Assembly: GCF_021233055.1 (NCBI RefSeq)
Contig: NZ_CP089538.1
Span: 3,302,501-3,366,500, forward strand
Length of the DNA stretch: 64,000 nt
Origin: Spirosoma oryzicola
GTDB lineage: Bacteria; Bacteroidota; Bacteroidia; Cytophagales; Spirosomataceae
Direction: 5' to 3'
Made by a program: the position numbers and the translations under genes. Position 1 is the stretch's first letter. The number at the start of each line of letters is the position of its first letter. The notes below the pieces were generated by a model. The model worked only from the letters and a program-made list of their open reading frames with translations, had not been told where the DNA came from and ran no database searches. Positions 24,387-33,535 of the stretch are shown one piece after another.

Positions 24387-25538
24387 GTGAAAAGATGGAT
24401 TGCTATCGGTCTCGTCGTTCTTGTGCTCGGCGGGATAATTGTGTATAACAAAGTATTACATCCTGCTCCCGGTGCTACCCCAGGTGGTCCTGGAGGAGGC
24501 AGCGCTGGAAAAGGTGGCTCCGAAAAAGGAGGACCTGGGGGCAAAGGTGGCCCCGGCGGTGGCGGCCCGGCTACCGTTAGTGGCTTTGTTGTGATTTCGA
24601 AAAACCTACAGGAAGATGTTGTCTCCAGCGGATCGCTACTAGCAGCCGAACAGGTCGATATTTACCCTGAGATTTCCGCGCGCATTACTCAGCTAAACAT
24701 TCGGGAAGGCCAACCCGTCAAAAAAGGGGATTTGCTGGTCAAACTTTTCGATGCCGATCTACGGGCACAGTTGTTGAAACTTCAGGCTCAGGCCGACAAT
24801 GCCCGCCGAACGGAAGAGCGGAACAAGCAACTATTGGAACGGGGCGGCATAAGCCAACAGGAATTTGACATTACAACAACAAACCTACGGTCGTCGCTGG
24901 CCGATATCGAGTTGGTGAGAGCAAACCTGCAACGTACCGAAATCAGAGCGCCTTTTACGGGTGTCATCGGTTTGCGGAACGTCAGCTCGGGAGCGGTCGT
25001 TTCGCCCAATACGCTGATCGCCCGATTGCAACAGGTTTCGTCACTTAAACTTGATTTTTCGATCCCGGAAAAATACGGCCAGTCGGTGCATCCGGGTAGC
25101 GAGATATCTTTCCAGGTAGACGGCAGCAACCAATCCAGCCAAGGCGTTGTTTACGCTATAGAACCCGGTGTTGAAGAGCAAACCCGTAACCTACGTATTC
25201 GGGCGAAGGTTAACAACACAACGGCTCGCTTCCGCCCCGGTACGTTTGCCCGTGTGACGCTAACCATTCAGAACGAACGTAGTCTGGTTGTGCCCACACA
25301 GGCCGTAATTCCTCAGACGCGTACTAATCAGGTTATTGTCGTTAAGAACGGAAAGGCGCAGTTTAAAGACGTCAAAACCGGAATCCGTACGGCCGGAACC
25401 ATCCAGATTCTGTCGGGTGTCCAGGCCGGAGATACCGTTGCAACAACGGGTTTGTTGTTTCTTAAGCAGGATGCTCCGGTCAAGATTGGCCGTGTAGTAA
25501 CCCTACCCGGTAACAGCCCTAAAGTAGCCAGTAATTAA
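24387..25538 (+). CDS. RND efflux periplasmic adaptor
   Basis: A 383-residue membrane-fusion protein. N-terminal anchor IAIGLVVLVLGGIIVYN, then a strikingly Gly-rich linker (about residues 30-68, repeats of GGPGG and KGG). A lipoyl half-domain follows (AEQVDIYPEISARITQLNI), then a helical hairpin, and the second lipoyl half (TEIRAPFTGVIGLRNVSSGA). Beta-barrel and membrane-proximal domains close the chain. It links the inner pump to an outer-membrane channel. Start is GTG at 24387; the ATG nine bases on is out of frame. The pump gene begins 58 bases downstream. Confidence 0.9.
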   Translation: MKRWIAIGLVVLVLGGIIVYNKVLHPAPGATPGGPGGGSAGKGGSEKGGPGGKGGPGGGGPATVSGFVVISKNLQEDVVSSGSLLAAEQVDIYPEISARITQLNIREGQPVKKGDLLVKLFDADLRAQLLKLQAQADNARRTEERNKQLLERGGISQQEFDITTTNLRSSLADIELVRANLQRTEIRAPFTGVIGLRNVSSGAVVSPNTLIARLQQVSSLKLDFSIPEKYGQSVHPGSEISFQVDGSNQSSQGVVYAIEPGVEEQTRNLRIRAKVNNTTARFRPGTFARVTLTIQNERSLVVPTQAVIPQTRTNQVIVVKNGKAQFKDVKTGIRTAGTIQILSGVQAGDTVATTGLLFLKQDAPVKIGRVVTLPGNSPKVASN

Positions 25539-25596
25539 TCGAGTAGCCGATGGCAACCGGTAAATGCCAAACCCTAAAATATAAACTCAACCAGCA

Positions 25597-28500
25597 ATGA
25601 GTCTGCCCGAATTAAGCCTGAACCGACCGGTCTTTGCTATGGTTATGTCCATTGTCATTGTCCTGTTCGGCATTATCGGCTTCACCTTCCTTGGTGTACG
25701 CGAGTATCCGGCGATTGACCCGCCGGTGATCACCGTACGGACCAATTATACTGGTGCGAACCCTGATATTGTCGAGTCGCAGATAACCGAGCCCATCGAG
25801 AAATCGCTCAACAGTATCGAGGGTATCCGGACCATCTCGTCCAACAGTGCGCTGGGAGCCAGTACGATTACCGTTGAATTCAATCTGGACGCCAACCTCG
25901 AACAGGCGGCCAATGACGTTCGTGACAAGGTTTCGCAGGCGCAGCGCCAGCTCCCGCAGGATATTGACGCCCCTCCGGTTGTAACCAAAGCCGACGCCAA
26001 CTCGGACCCGATTATTTTCATGACCGTTCAAAGTACGACCCGTAACCCGACCCAATTATCGGATTACGCCGAGAACGTACTCCAAGAGCGTTTGCAGACG
26101 ATTCCGGGCGTAAGTCAGGCCAATATTTACGGTCTTAAGCGCCAGGCTATGCGGCTTTGGATTGATCCAATCAAGTTGTCGGCTTATCGGCTGACCGCGC
26201 AGGACATTCAGAGTGCACTGACGGCTCAGAACGTCGAACTACCCAGTGGTAAGGTCTACGGAAACAATACAGAGCTGACGGTAAAAGCCGTTGGTCGCCT
26301 GACAACCGAAGAAGACTTTAATAACCTGATTCTGCGGCAGACGGCTAACCAGATCGTTCGCTTTAAAGATGTAGGCAGTGCAGTGTTAGGCGCTGAAAAC
26401 GAAGAAACGCTATCGAAGCAAAACGGCGCAGTGGGTGTCATTCTGGTGCTTATTCCTCAGCCGGGAGCCAATTACGTGAGTATAGCCGACGAATTTTACA
26501 AGCGATTCGATCAGTTGAAGAAAGACCTCCCCAGCGATATTATCGTCAGCGTAGGGATTGACCGCAGTACGTTTATCCGTCGGGCGATTGAGGAAGTAGG
26601 CGAAACGCTGATCATTTCGTTTGTGCTCGTCGTATTGGTTATCTACTTCTTTTTCCGTGACTGGCTCATCGCCTTCCGTCCGCTGATTGATATTCCTGTA
26701 TCGCTGATCGGAGCGTTTTTTATCATGTACGTTGCGGACTTTAGCATTAACGTACTAACGCTGCTCGGTATCGTACTGGCAACGGGTCTGGTGGTCGATG
26801 ACGGGATCGTGGTCACGGAGAATATCTTCAAGAAAATTGAAGATGGCATGGATACCAAGGAAGCCGCCCGTGAAGGTTCTAACGAGATTTTCTTTGCGGT
26901 ATTAGCCACATCGATTACGCTGGCGATCGTATTCCTGCCGATTATCTTCCTGGAGGGCTTCGTTGGTCGCTTATTCCGCGAATTTGGTATCGTCGTCGCG
27001 GGTGCCGTCTTGATTTCGGCCTTTGTTTCGTTGACGCTCACACCGGTACTAAGCGTAAAACTGACGAGCAAAAATCACGGTAAAGACTCCTGGTTCTACA
27101 AGAAAACGGAGCCGTTCTTTCAATGGCTTGACGAGTCGTACCGCGATTCGCTCAATGGTTTCATGCGCAAAAGGGGTTGGGCTTTCGTCATGATTGGTGC
27201 GTGCGCCGTAATTATTTTTGGCATTGGTTCGCTGCTTAAATCAGAATTAGCTCCGCTCGAAGACCGTGGCCGTACCCGTATTGCGATTACGTCGCCGGAA
27301 GGAACAAGCTATGAATCGCAGGCCGCAACTACCGACCGCGTGATGCAGCTTGTCCTCGACTCCATCCCCGAAACACGGTTGGCATTCAGCGTCGTAGCAC
27401 CTGGTTTTTCGGGAGCAGGCGCGGTAAACTCGTCGTTCGTGATGATCAACATGGTTGAGCCTTCCGAACGCAAACGTTCGCAGCAGGAGATTGTCGATTA
27501 CCTAACCAAGAACCTGAAAAAGTTCAGCGAAGCGCGTATGTTTGCTACGCAGGACCAGACGATCCAAGTCGGTCGGGGTGGCGGTTTGCCCGTTCAGTTC
27601 GTTATCCAGAACCTGAATTTTGAAAAGCTACGGGAGAAACTACCAGTTTTCCTTGACGAAGTCGCCAAAGATCCAACGTTTCAGAACAACGACGTTGACC
27701 TGAAATTCAACAAGCCGGAGCTAAACATCAGCATCGACCGCGAAAAGGCAACCAACCTCGGTGTTTCGGTACAGGATGTGGCGCAGACGTTGCAGCTGGC
27801 CCTGAGTAACCGTCGTCTGGCGTACTTCCTGATGAACGGAAAGCAGTATCAGGTGATTGGGCAGGTTGACCGGGCCGACCGCGACGAACCCGTCGATCTG
27901 GCTTCGTTCTACGTCCGCTCCAATCAGGGTCAGCTAATTCAGTTGGACAACCTGGTGAAATTTCAGGAGGTGAGCAGCCCACCCCAGGTGTACCACTACA
28001 ATCGATTTAAGTCGGCTACCGTATCGGCCAGCTTGGCTCCCGGCAAAACCATTGGTGATGGGGTAGCCGCTATGAATGCTATTGCTGATCGTACGCTTGA
28101 CCAAACGTTCCAGACGGCGCTCTCCGGCCCTTCGCGCGACTACGCCGAAAGTTCATCGAATACCTTGTTCGCCTTTGGTTTAGCGCTGGTGTTGGTTTAT
28201 CTGGTCTTGGCCGCCCAGTTCGATTCGTTTGTCGATCCACTGATTATTATGATTACCGTACCGCTGGCGCTGGCCGGGGCTGTCTTCTCGCTTTGGATGT
28301 TCAATCAGACGCTGAACATCTTTAGTCAGATCGGTATCATCATGCTCGTGGGTCTGGTTACTAAAAACGGTATTCTGATTGTCGAATTTGCGAACGAGCA
28401 ACGATTAACGGGCAAGAATAAGTTTGAAGCCGCCACCGAATCAGCGGCTATGCGGTTACGACCTATTCTGATGACAACGCTCGTGGCTGCGTTTGGCGCA

Positions 28501-28743
28501 TTACCGCTCGCATTAGCGCTTGGGTCGGCATCGAAGAGCCGTATTCCACTGGGTATTGTGATTGTGGGCGGTCTGATGTTCTCACTCGTGCTTACGCTCT
28601 ACGTCGTACCAGTAATTTATACGTATATGACTCGCCGGAAAGACGTTTCGGAAGAGAAAACGCACCAACGTCCATTACCACAACCAGATGGTCGACCAAC
28701 GGGAGACACGACAAAGCCCGAAGAGATGGAAGTGCAACTTTAA
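25597..28743 (+). CDS. RND multidrug efflux permease, AcrB/MexF family
   Basis: A 1048-residue proton-driven exporter of the hydrophobe/amphiphile class (HAE-1). It has the usual two repeats of six helices with large periplasmic loops: LNRPVFAMVMSIVIVLFGII helix 1, GIVLATGLVVDDGIVVTENI in helix 4 with the proton-relay acids, and GIIMLVGLVTKNGILIVEFA in helix 10. The C-terminal tail is Pro/Gln-rich. It follows the adaptor gene; no TolC-type channel gene is nearby, so an outside channel must be shared. Substrates unknown. Confidence 0.93.
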   Translation: MSLPELSLNRPVFAMVMSIVIVLFGIIGFTFLGVREYPAIDPPVITVRTNYTGANPDIVESQITEPIEKSLNSIEGIRTISSNSALGASTITVEFNLDANLEQAANDVRDKVSQAQRQLPQDIDAPPVVTKADANSDPIIFMTVQSTTRNPTQLSDYAENVLQERLQTIPGVSQANIYGLKRQAMRLWIDPIKLSAYRLTAQDIQSALTAQNVELPSGKVYGNNTELTVKAVGRLTTEEDFNNLILRQTANQIVRFKDVGSAVLGAENEETLSKQNGAVGVILVLIPQPGANYVSIADEFYKRFDQLKKDLPSDIIVSVGIDRSTFIRRAIEEVGETLIISFVLVVLVIYFFFRDWLIAFRPLIDIPVSLIGAFFIMYVADFSINVLTLLGIVLATGLVVDDGIVVTENIFKKIEDGMDTKEAAREGSNEIFFAVLATSITLAIVFLPIIFLEGFVGRLFREFGIVVAGAVLISAFVSLTLTPVLSVKLTSKNHGKDSWFYKKTEPFFQWLDESYRDSLNGFMRKRGWAFVMIGACAVIIFGIGSLLKSELAPLEDRGRTRIAITSPEGTSYESQAATTDRVMQLVLDSIPETRLAFSVVAPGFSGAGAVNSSFVMINMVEPSERKRSQQEIVDYLTKNLKKFSEARMFATQDQTIQVGRGGGLPVQFVIQNLNFEKLREKLPVFLDEVAKDPTFQNNDVDLKFNKPELNISIDREKATNLGVSVQDVAQTLQLALSNRRLAYFLMNGKQYQVIGQVDRADRDEPVDLASFYVRSNQGQLIQLDNLVKFQEVSSPPQVYHYNRFKSATVSASLAPGKTIGDGVAAMNAIADRTLDQTFQTALSGPSRDYAESSSNTLFAFGLALVLVYLVLAAQFDSFVDPLIIMITVPLALAGAVFSLWMFNQTLNIFSQIGIIMLVGLVTKNGILIVEFANEQRLTGKNKFEAATESAAMRLRPILMTTLVAAFGALPLALALGSASKSRIPLGIVIVGGLMFSLVLTLYVVPVIYTYMTRRKDVSEEKTHQRPLPQPDGRPTGDTTKPEEMEVQL

Positions 28744-28760
28744 AAAATGCATCACGCACA

Positions 28761-28795
28761 AAAAACCCCGGCGGACAAAATCTGCCGGGGTTTTT
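28761..28795. terminator. Bidirectional terminator
   Basis: AAAAACCCCGGC (28761-28772) and GCCGGGGTTTTT (28784-28795), with further pairing inside and a CAAAA loop. A and T runs on both sides serve both the pump operon and the convergent SGNH gene. Confidence 0.85.
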
Positions 28796-28823
28796 ACTTC
28801 TCATAGGTTAATTAATGTCCGTT

Positions 28824-29582
28824 TTAACTCCGCCGAATCGTATGAATAGCGACAATGGTTGGCGCAGCCAGGTAAAAATCAAACAAAGCACGACCGACCA
28901 GTTCATGTCCAACCGCATTCAGGTAGCCAGTGTTTGTCGTACTGGTCAGAAAATATTCTTCGCGGGGCTGAATTACGGCGTCCGAGTCAAAAACGCTGAA
29001 CGATTGCCGTACGTCCGACCGCATAAACAAAGCCCGTCCCTGCTGCCGTAACCACCGATAGACAGGCTCCGGATGCGGGAACGGACTAAGCAGTATTACT
29101 TTATGGCGATATGGTTTCAGCAACGTAAGTAAATCGGTCAACTCGTGCCGAACCGTAAACAACCGTGGAAGCAGTCCGAGTGTAGCCATACCTTGCATCA
29201 ACAGGAACTGCCCGGCCTCGGCGGTTCGTTTGATCAGCCCCACTGGCTTTTTTTCAACGGTTGGCAAGAGCCACTCAGGCAGTACCAGATCTCCGGAAAC
29301 GTCAGGCACACGACTCGTATCGCGGACGAATACCGATTCCAGGCCAGCCGGATGGTCCACACAGCCCTGACCCGCCTGCACCATGATCAGATCATAGTGT
29401 TCCAGCGGTAGCTGACTCATAGTCATCTGAACCGCAGCCAATGTTGACTGGGCGTACGCTTCTACCGAAACCGCTCGGCCAGTCTGGCTTATTTGCCGAA
29501 TAAAATGACCAACAAAACTAATTTGTCCGGCAGAAAGGCCGTATCCTCCAATATGCCGGTCACCAATGATCAGTATCTTCAT
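28824..29582 (-). CDS. SGNH/GDSL hydrolase-like protein
   Basis: A 252-residue cytoplasmic protein. The opening ILIIGDRHIGGYGLSAGQISF resembles the GDSL block I, although Ser is replaced by His/Arg context (GDRHIGGYG), and YDLIMVQAGQGCV resembles block III (normally GxND). The C-terminal NAVGHELVGRALFDF could carry the catalytic His. With the nucleophile unclear, hydrolase activity is doubtful. It is divergent from the ECF sigma gene. The ATG at 29582 is preferred; the frame upstream to 29690 looks non-coding. Confidence 0.5.
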   Translation of the reverse strand: MKILIIGDRHIGGYGLSAGQISFVGHFIRQISQTGRAVSVEAYAQSTLAAVQMTMSQLPLEHYDLIMVQAGQGCVDHPAGLESVFVRDTSRVPDVSGDLVLPEWLLPTVEKKPVGLIKRTAEAGQFLLMQGMATLGLLPRLFTVRHELTDLLTLLKPYRHKVILLSPFPHPEPVYRWLRQQGRALFMRSDVRQSFSVFDSDAVIQPREEYFLTSTTNTGYLNAVGHELVGRALFDFYLAAPTIVAIHTIRRS

Positions 29583-29708
29583 CGTACGATGTGACACCCG
29601 TGTGCCTTTTTCTATCCATACGCCCCTGAATTGATGAGTGTGGCAGTTACCAGCTAAATTTTTAGATATTATTTTGGCTAACCCGTGCAACGAATTACTA
29701 CCCCACTG

Positions 29709-29720
29709 CGTATTAATACG
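29709..29720 (+). promoter_or_regulatory. Palindrome CGTATTAATACG before the sigma gene
   Basis: A perfect 12-base palindrome 34 bases before the sigma-factor start in the divergent region. It could be an operator or part of a self-controlled promoter; nothing more can be said. Confidence 0.25.
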
Positions 29721-29754
29721 TATATGCGCCTACTCACTCTAATCGGAACAAACG

Positions 29755-30363
29755 TTGTTTTTCAAGAAATCATCCTCGTTTGCCGAACATGACCTTATCA
29801 GCGTCATTCAGGCCTGCCGTGCCAATGATCCGCGGGCGCAGCGAACGCTTTTCAAGCAGTTTTTCGGGTACGCCAAGAGTATATGTCTTCGCTATACATC
29901 GAGCCGCGAGGAAGCGGAAGATGTTTTGAACGAAGGCTTCCTGAAAGTCTTACAACATCTGGATCGCTTCGACGAAAAACAACCCTTCAAGGCCTGGCTG
30001 CGCACCATATTGGTCAACACAGCCATTAGTCATTACCGGCGGAATCACCAACTAGAACAACATTCTAATCTGGAATCAGGCGAAGACGTACCTTTTGACG
30101 ATGACATCGTTGACCAGATAGCCGCCGACGAGATTCTGGCTTTGGTGCAACAGCTGACGCCAACTTACCGAACGGTGTTCATGATGCATGTCGTTGACGG
30201 ATATAGCCTGCACGAAATTGCGGGCATTCTATCGCACAACGAAGCTACTGTACGCTCCAACTATGCGCGTGCGCGCCAGAAACTACAGCAAATGATTCGG
30301 CAAGCTTATCCATTCCACGCTAAGACCGGCCCCAAGGCCCCATTACCCTATCATGAAAACTGA
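29755..30363 (+). CDS. ECF-type RNA polymerase sigma factor
   Basis: A 202-residue group IV sigma factor. Region 2 lies at about 30-95 (LFKQFFGYAKSICLRYTSSR, AEDVLNEGFLKVLQHLDRF, PFKAWLRTILVNTAISHYR) and region 4 at 128-180 (TPTYRTVFMMHVVDGYSLHE, EATVRSNYARARQKL). It starts with TTG at 29755; the ATG at 29724 is in another frame and stops early. The end overlaps the next gene by 11 bases, so sigma and its putative anti-sigma are made together. Confidence 0.9.
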   Translation: MFFKKSSSFAEHDLISVIQACRANDPRAQRTLFKQFFGYAKSICLRYTSSREEAEDVLNEGFLKVLQHLDRFDEKQPFKAWLRTILVNTAISHYRRNHQLEQHSNLESGEDVPFDDDIVDQIAADEILALVQQLTPTYRTVFMMHVVDGYSLHEIAGILSHNEATVRSNYARARQKLQQMIRQAYPFHAKTGPKAPLPYHEN

Positions 30364-32038
30364 TCGATTTGCCGATAGTATCCGACGAAAGCTGGATAGC
30401 ATTCGACCTGAATTTTCAGAGCGAGACTGGAAACGGATGCAGGCGTCCTTAAACCAGGCAAGCCCTTCGCCCGGTGCACCCACCCCTTCCGCTCATCCTT
30501 TTGCGGGATATACGGCTAAGCTGGCCGCTGCTGGCCTGGTTGGTACCGCTATTTTCTTATCGACCACTATCTGGCAACACTATGAATTAAAACATCTACA
30601 TCAAACGCTTCAGCAAGTAAACCAGAAAGTTAATACACCAACCAATAACGCCCCTGACCAGGATCAGCCTAGCCTGGCGTCAGGATCGGCCGGTGCTCAA
30701 TCGGAACAGCTTGCCCTGCAAAATCAACGCCCCGCTGGTACAACGTTACCGGGTGAGGCAACCGTGAAGCGAGATACCGTATACATTGATCGGTATATAA
30801 CCGTACCTGCTTCCCCAATACGTCTTCGCTCTACAGATAACGCTCAACTGGCTAATCAGCAAAGACGGCAATCGTCAAACGAGCCAATAGCCCTAACAAA
30901 CGCGTCAGACCTGACGACGCAATCTGGTAGTTTGTCTCAAAATGACAAGCCACGACAAGGTTCGACTCATTTTGACGAGGCAACGACAGGCGCGATACAG
31001 CCTACTGGTGCGGGTATGTACCGCGAGAAACGGGAAAAGTTGCTTTCCAACGCAACTTCTCCGGCTAAGCGTCAGGAGCGAATTTCGGAGAGTCCGGAGA
31101 AAACTTCCCCACCGGATGCCGCTAGCCAGCAAGTCGCCTTGACCGAATCGTCGGGAGCAACAACGCGCAGCAACGGCTCGGTCGCTAACACGGGGAATGC
31201 CCCTGTAGCAGATAACGGAAACGTACCAACCCAATCGGCAACATTCAACGCCCCCCCCGCCACTGGATCAGCCGACGCGGCTCAATCGGCAATCGCTTTC
31301 GAACCGATGTCGGCCCTACCGATGCAGTTGAATACCATTCATTGGGACGCTGTGCTGGCACAACGGGCAAGACGTATGCGCCCGGCTAGAACAACAGTAA
31401 TAAGCGGCCAGGCGTCATCAGCTCCTGTCGTTCAACGTGTTCGGCCAATTCCGTTTCAGTTTAGAGCGGGGCTTGGAACGGACCTGAATACGCAGGCGCA
31501 GAGCATAGGGGCTTACGCTGAAGTAATAGCATTCAAGCACTGGAGCCTGGGAATAGGGCTGAGTCAGGCTAAATTTGGAACAAGTTTCTTTCCGAGCATT
31601 CTTGATTTCGACAAGAGTAATCCGCAGGATTTTCGGAAGCAATATGGCCGTGGTTTTGACCCCCGGTTTGAAATTTTCGGCATTCAACTGTATACCAAAC
31701 GAATTCAGCTTCCCATCAATCTAAGCTACCGGATTCCTGTATCCCAGTCTCTCACGATTTTACCCACCATCGGTACGGACCTAACGCTACAGAATCAACA
31801 GTTTATTAGCTTCTACCATCAATTGCCGTTCAAGATGGGTTACGAAAAAATTGACGGAAAAAGCATTCGTCCGATGGATTTGCTGAATAACGCGACATTT
31901 GGAGCAAGCGTTGAGTGGCAGGCAAAACATTGGGCTGCGCAGGCTGGGCCACTTATTACGACACCACTGCAACCCGATCCAGGTTGTCAGCAGGCAACGA
32001 CCATTGGGTTACGGGCCAGGGTATTTTATCAGTTTTAA
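30353..32038 (+). CDS. Anti-sigma-like protein with membrane helix and C-terminal outer-membrane barrel
   Basis: A 561-residue protein in four parts. Residues 1-45 are a charged cytoplasmic segment (FADSIRRKLDSIRPEFSERD) placed where an anti-sigma domain would be. Residues 52-70 form one inner-membrane helix (KLAAAGLVGTAIFLSTTIW). About 75-340 is a disordered Ser/Thr/Asn/Gln-rich linker. About 345-561 is an outer-membrane barrel of long strands (FRAGLGTDLNTQAQSIGAYA), ending in the aromatic ARVFYQF. This matches the dual membrane-spanning anti-sigma factors (Dma, with sigma partner Das) described in Bacteroides thetaiotaomicron. That it binds the sigma factor encoded just upstream is inferred from overlap and architecture. 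Confidence 0.75.
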   Translation: MKTDRFADSIRRKLDSIRPEFSERDWKRMQASLNQASPSPGAPTPSAHPFAGYTAKLAAAGLVGTAIFLSTTIWQHYELKHLHQTLQQVNQKVNTPTNNAPDQDQPSLASGSAGAQSEQLALQNQRPAGTTLPGEATVKRDTVYIDRYITVPASPIRLRSTDNAQLANQQRRQSSNEPIALTNASDLTTQSGSLSQNDKPRQGSTHFDEATTGAIQPTGAGMYREKREKLLSNATSPAKRQERISESPEKTSPPDAASQQVALTESSGATTRSNGSVANTGNAPVADNGNVPTQSATFNAPPATGSADAAQSAIAFEPMSALPMQLNTIHWDAVLAQRARRMRPARTTVISGQASSAPVVQRVRPIPFQFRAGLGTDLNTQAQSIGAYAEVIAFKHWSLGIGLSQAKFGTSFFPSILDFDKSNPQDFRKQYGRGFDPRFEIFGIQLYTKRIQLPINLSYRIPVSQSLTILPTIGTDLTLQNQQFISFYHQLPFKMGYEKIDGKSIRPMDLLNNATFGASVEWQAKHWAAQAGPLITTPLQPDPGCQQATTIGLRARVFYQF

Positions 32039-32073
32039 GCCGTGAGAAGGCCAGAGCAACTCGAATAAGTCAG

Positions 32074-32121
32074 TAAAAAAAGAAACGCAACGTAAGCGCT
32101 TACGTTGCGTTTCTTTTTTTA
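32074..32121. terminator. 48-base perfect palindrome, bidirectional terminator
   Basis: Both halves, 32074-32097 and 32098-32121, are exact complements without a spacer; outer A7/T7 runs flank a stem through GAAACGCAACGTAAGC. It lies between the convergent anti-sigma and sorbosone dehydrogenase genes. Confidence 0.85.
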
Positions 32122-32132
32122 GACCAGTTTTT

Positions 32133-33446
32133 TTACTTGGATGCGACTACGCGCCATATCCGTCCGGCGGCATCGTCAGCAACTAGTAAGGCTCCGTCTG
32201 GTGCTACCGTGACTCCTACTGGACGGCCATAAACATCTTTGTCATTACCTGCTGTGATAAATCCGGTTAAGAAATCTTCCGGTTTGCCCGGCTTACCATT
32301 CGCAAACGGCACAAATACCACTTTATACCCCGAAAACGTCGACCGGTTCCAGGAACCGTGTTGCCCAACAAACGCACCATTGCGGTACTTTTCCGGAAAC
32401 GCGGTTTCATCGTAAAAAGCTAAGCCAAGCGAAGCGGTATGCGAACCCAGTGGTACATCGGGAACAACCGTTTTTTTCACCAGATCGGGACGCTCACCTT
32501 TCCGGCGCGGATCTTCGTTCTGACCGTAATAGGAATAAGGCCAGCCGTAGAAAGCCCCTTCTTTGACGCTCGTTAGATAGTCCGGGACCAATTCATCACC
32601 CAACTCGTCGCGTTCGTTAACAGCCGTGTACAGGGTCTTGTTTTCGGGTTGCCAGTCCATACCCACCGGGTTACGCAAGCCGCTGGCAAAAATCCGTTCA
32701 CCCGACCCGTCTGGATTGATCTCCAGGATATTGGCCCGCCGAACTTCGTTGTCCATACCATGTTCGCCCACGTTACTTCCCGATCCAACAGAGACATAGA
32801 TCTTTTTGCCATCGGGGCTGGCCAGCAGATTGCGTGTCCAGTGATTGTTATAGCCACCGGCGGGCAAGTTTAGGATCTTTTTACCTGGACTGCTCATTTT
32901 TGACTGCCCAGCCTTATACGGGTACTGCCAGATACCGTCGGTATTAGCGACATAAAAATGATCGCCCAGCACCAGCATTCCAAAGGGTTGATTCAGCCCG
33001 CCTAAAAATGTTTCCTTTACTTCGGGCTTTCCATCTTTATTCGTATCGCGCAGGAGCGTAATCCGGTTGGCACTCGGTGCCGAGCGTTCCGAATTACTTT
33101 GCCCTACCGCAATGTTTTTGATTGCCTGTTTGACTCCTTTACGCTCCGTATTGGCTTCAGCGACGAAAATATCACCGTTCGGTGCTACATAAATCCAGCG
33201 AGGGCTCGCTAAACCACTAACGTATTCTGTTACGGCAAAACCCGCTGGTGCCTGTGGTGTTTTCCCCTGCGGCCAGCCAATAACATTACTGAAATGCTGC
33301 GTCGATTTTGTCGCGTACGGAGCAGGCAGAGTGATCGTCGTGTCGGCAGTGGCTACGTCGGTAGCGGCTGTATTGCTTTCTTTTTTTGAGTTGCAGGCTG
33401 CAAACAAAGCAGTCATGGCAACCGTCGTCACAATAAGTGTTTTCAT
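32133..33446 (-). CDS. Sorbosone dehydrogenase-like lipoprotein
   Basis: A 437-residue six-bladed propeller of the glucose/sorbosone dehydrogenase (GSDH) family, which uses PQQ in known members. Lipobox LFAACN (Cys19). Family segments: APAGFAVTEYVSGLASPRWI, ANRITLLRDTNKDGKPEVKE, LNQPFGMLVLGDHFYVANTD, ASGLRNPVGMDWQP, GWPYSYYGQN and the C-terminal GVTVAPDGALLVADDAAGRIW. It would act on sugars or alcohols in the periplasm. Whether this organism makes PQQ cannot be told from the window. Confidence 0.88.
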   Translation of the reverse strand: MKTLIVTTVAMTALFAACNSKKESNTAATDVATADTTITLPAPYATKSTQHFSNVIGWPQGKTPQAPAGFAVTEYVSGLASPRWIYVAPNGDIFVAEANTERKGVKQAIKNIAVGQSNSERSAPSANRITLLRDTNKDGKPEVKETFLGGLNQPFGMLVLGDHFYVANTDGIWQYPYKAGQSKMSSPGKKILNLPAGGYNNHWTRNLLASPDGKKIYVSVGSGSNVGEHGMDNEVRRANILEINPDGSGERIFASGLRNPVGMDWQPENKTLYTAVNERDELGDELVPDYLTSVKEGAFYGWPYSYYGQNEDPRRKGERPDLVKKTVVPDVPLGSHTASLGLAFYDETAFPEKYRNGAFVGQHGSWNRSTFSGYKVVFVPFANGKPGKPEDFLTGFITAGNDKDVYGRPVGVTVAPDGALLVADDAAGRIWRVVASK

Positions 33447-33535
33447 TGTTGAGTTTTAGCCTCTCGTTTTTCCAAAGCCTTTTCTAAGACTTATCGTAAG
33501 AGTATGCTCGTTAAACTCATAATGAAATCGTTTAG

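Noticed and set aside
24480..24580. GGTGGC-type DNA repeats in the RND adaptor gene
   Set aside because: They are codons of a Gly-rich linker inside an intact frame, not a separate repeat element.
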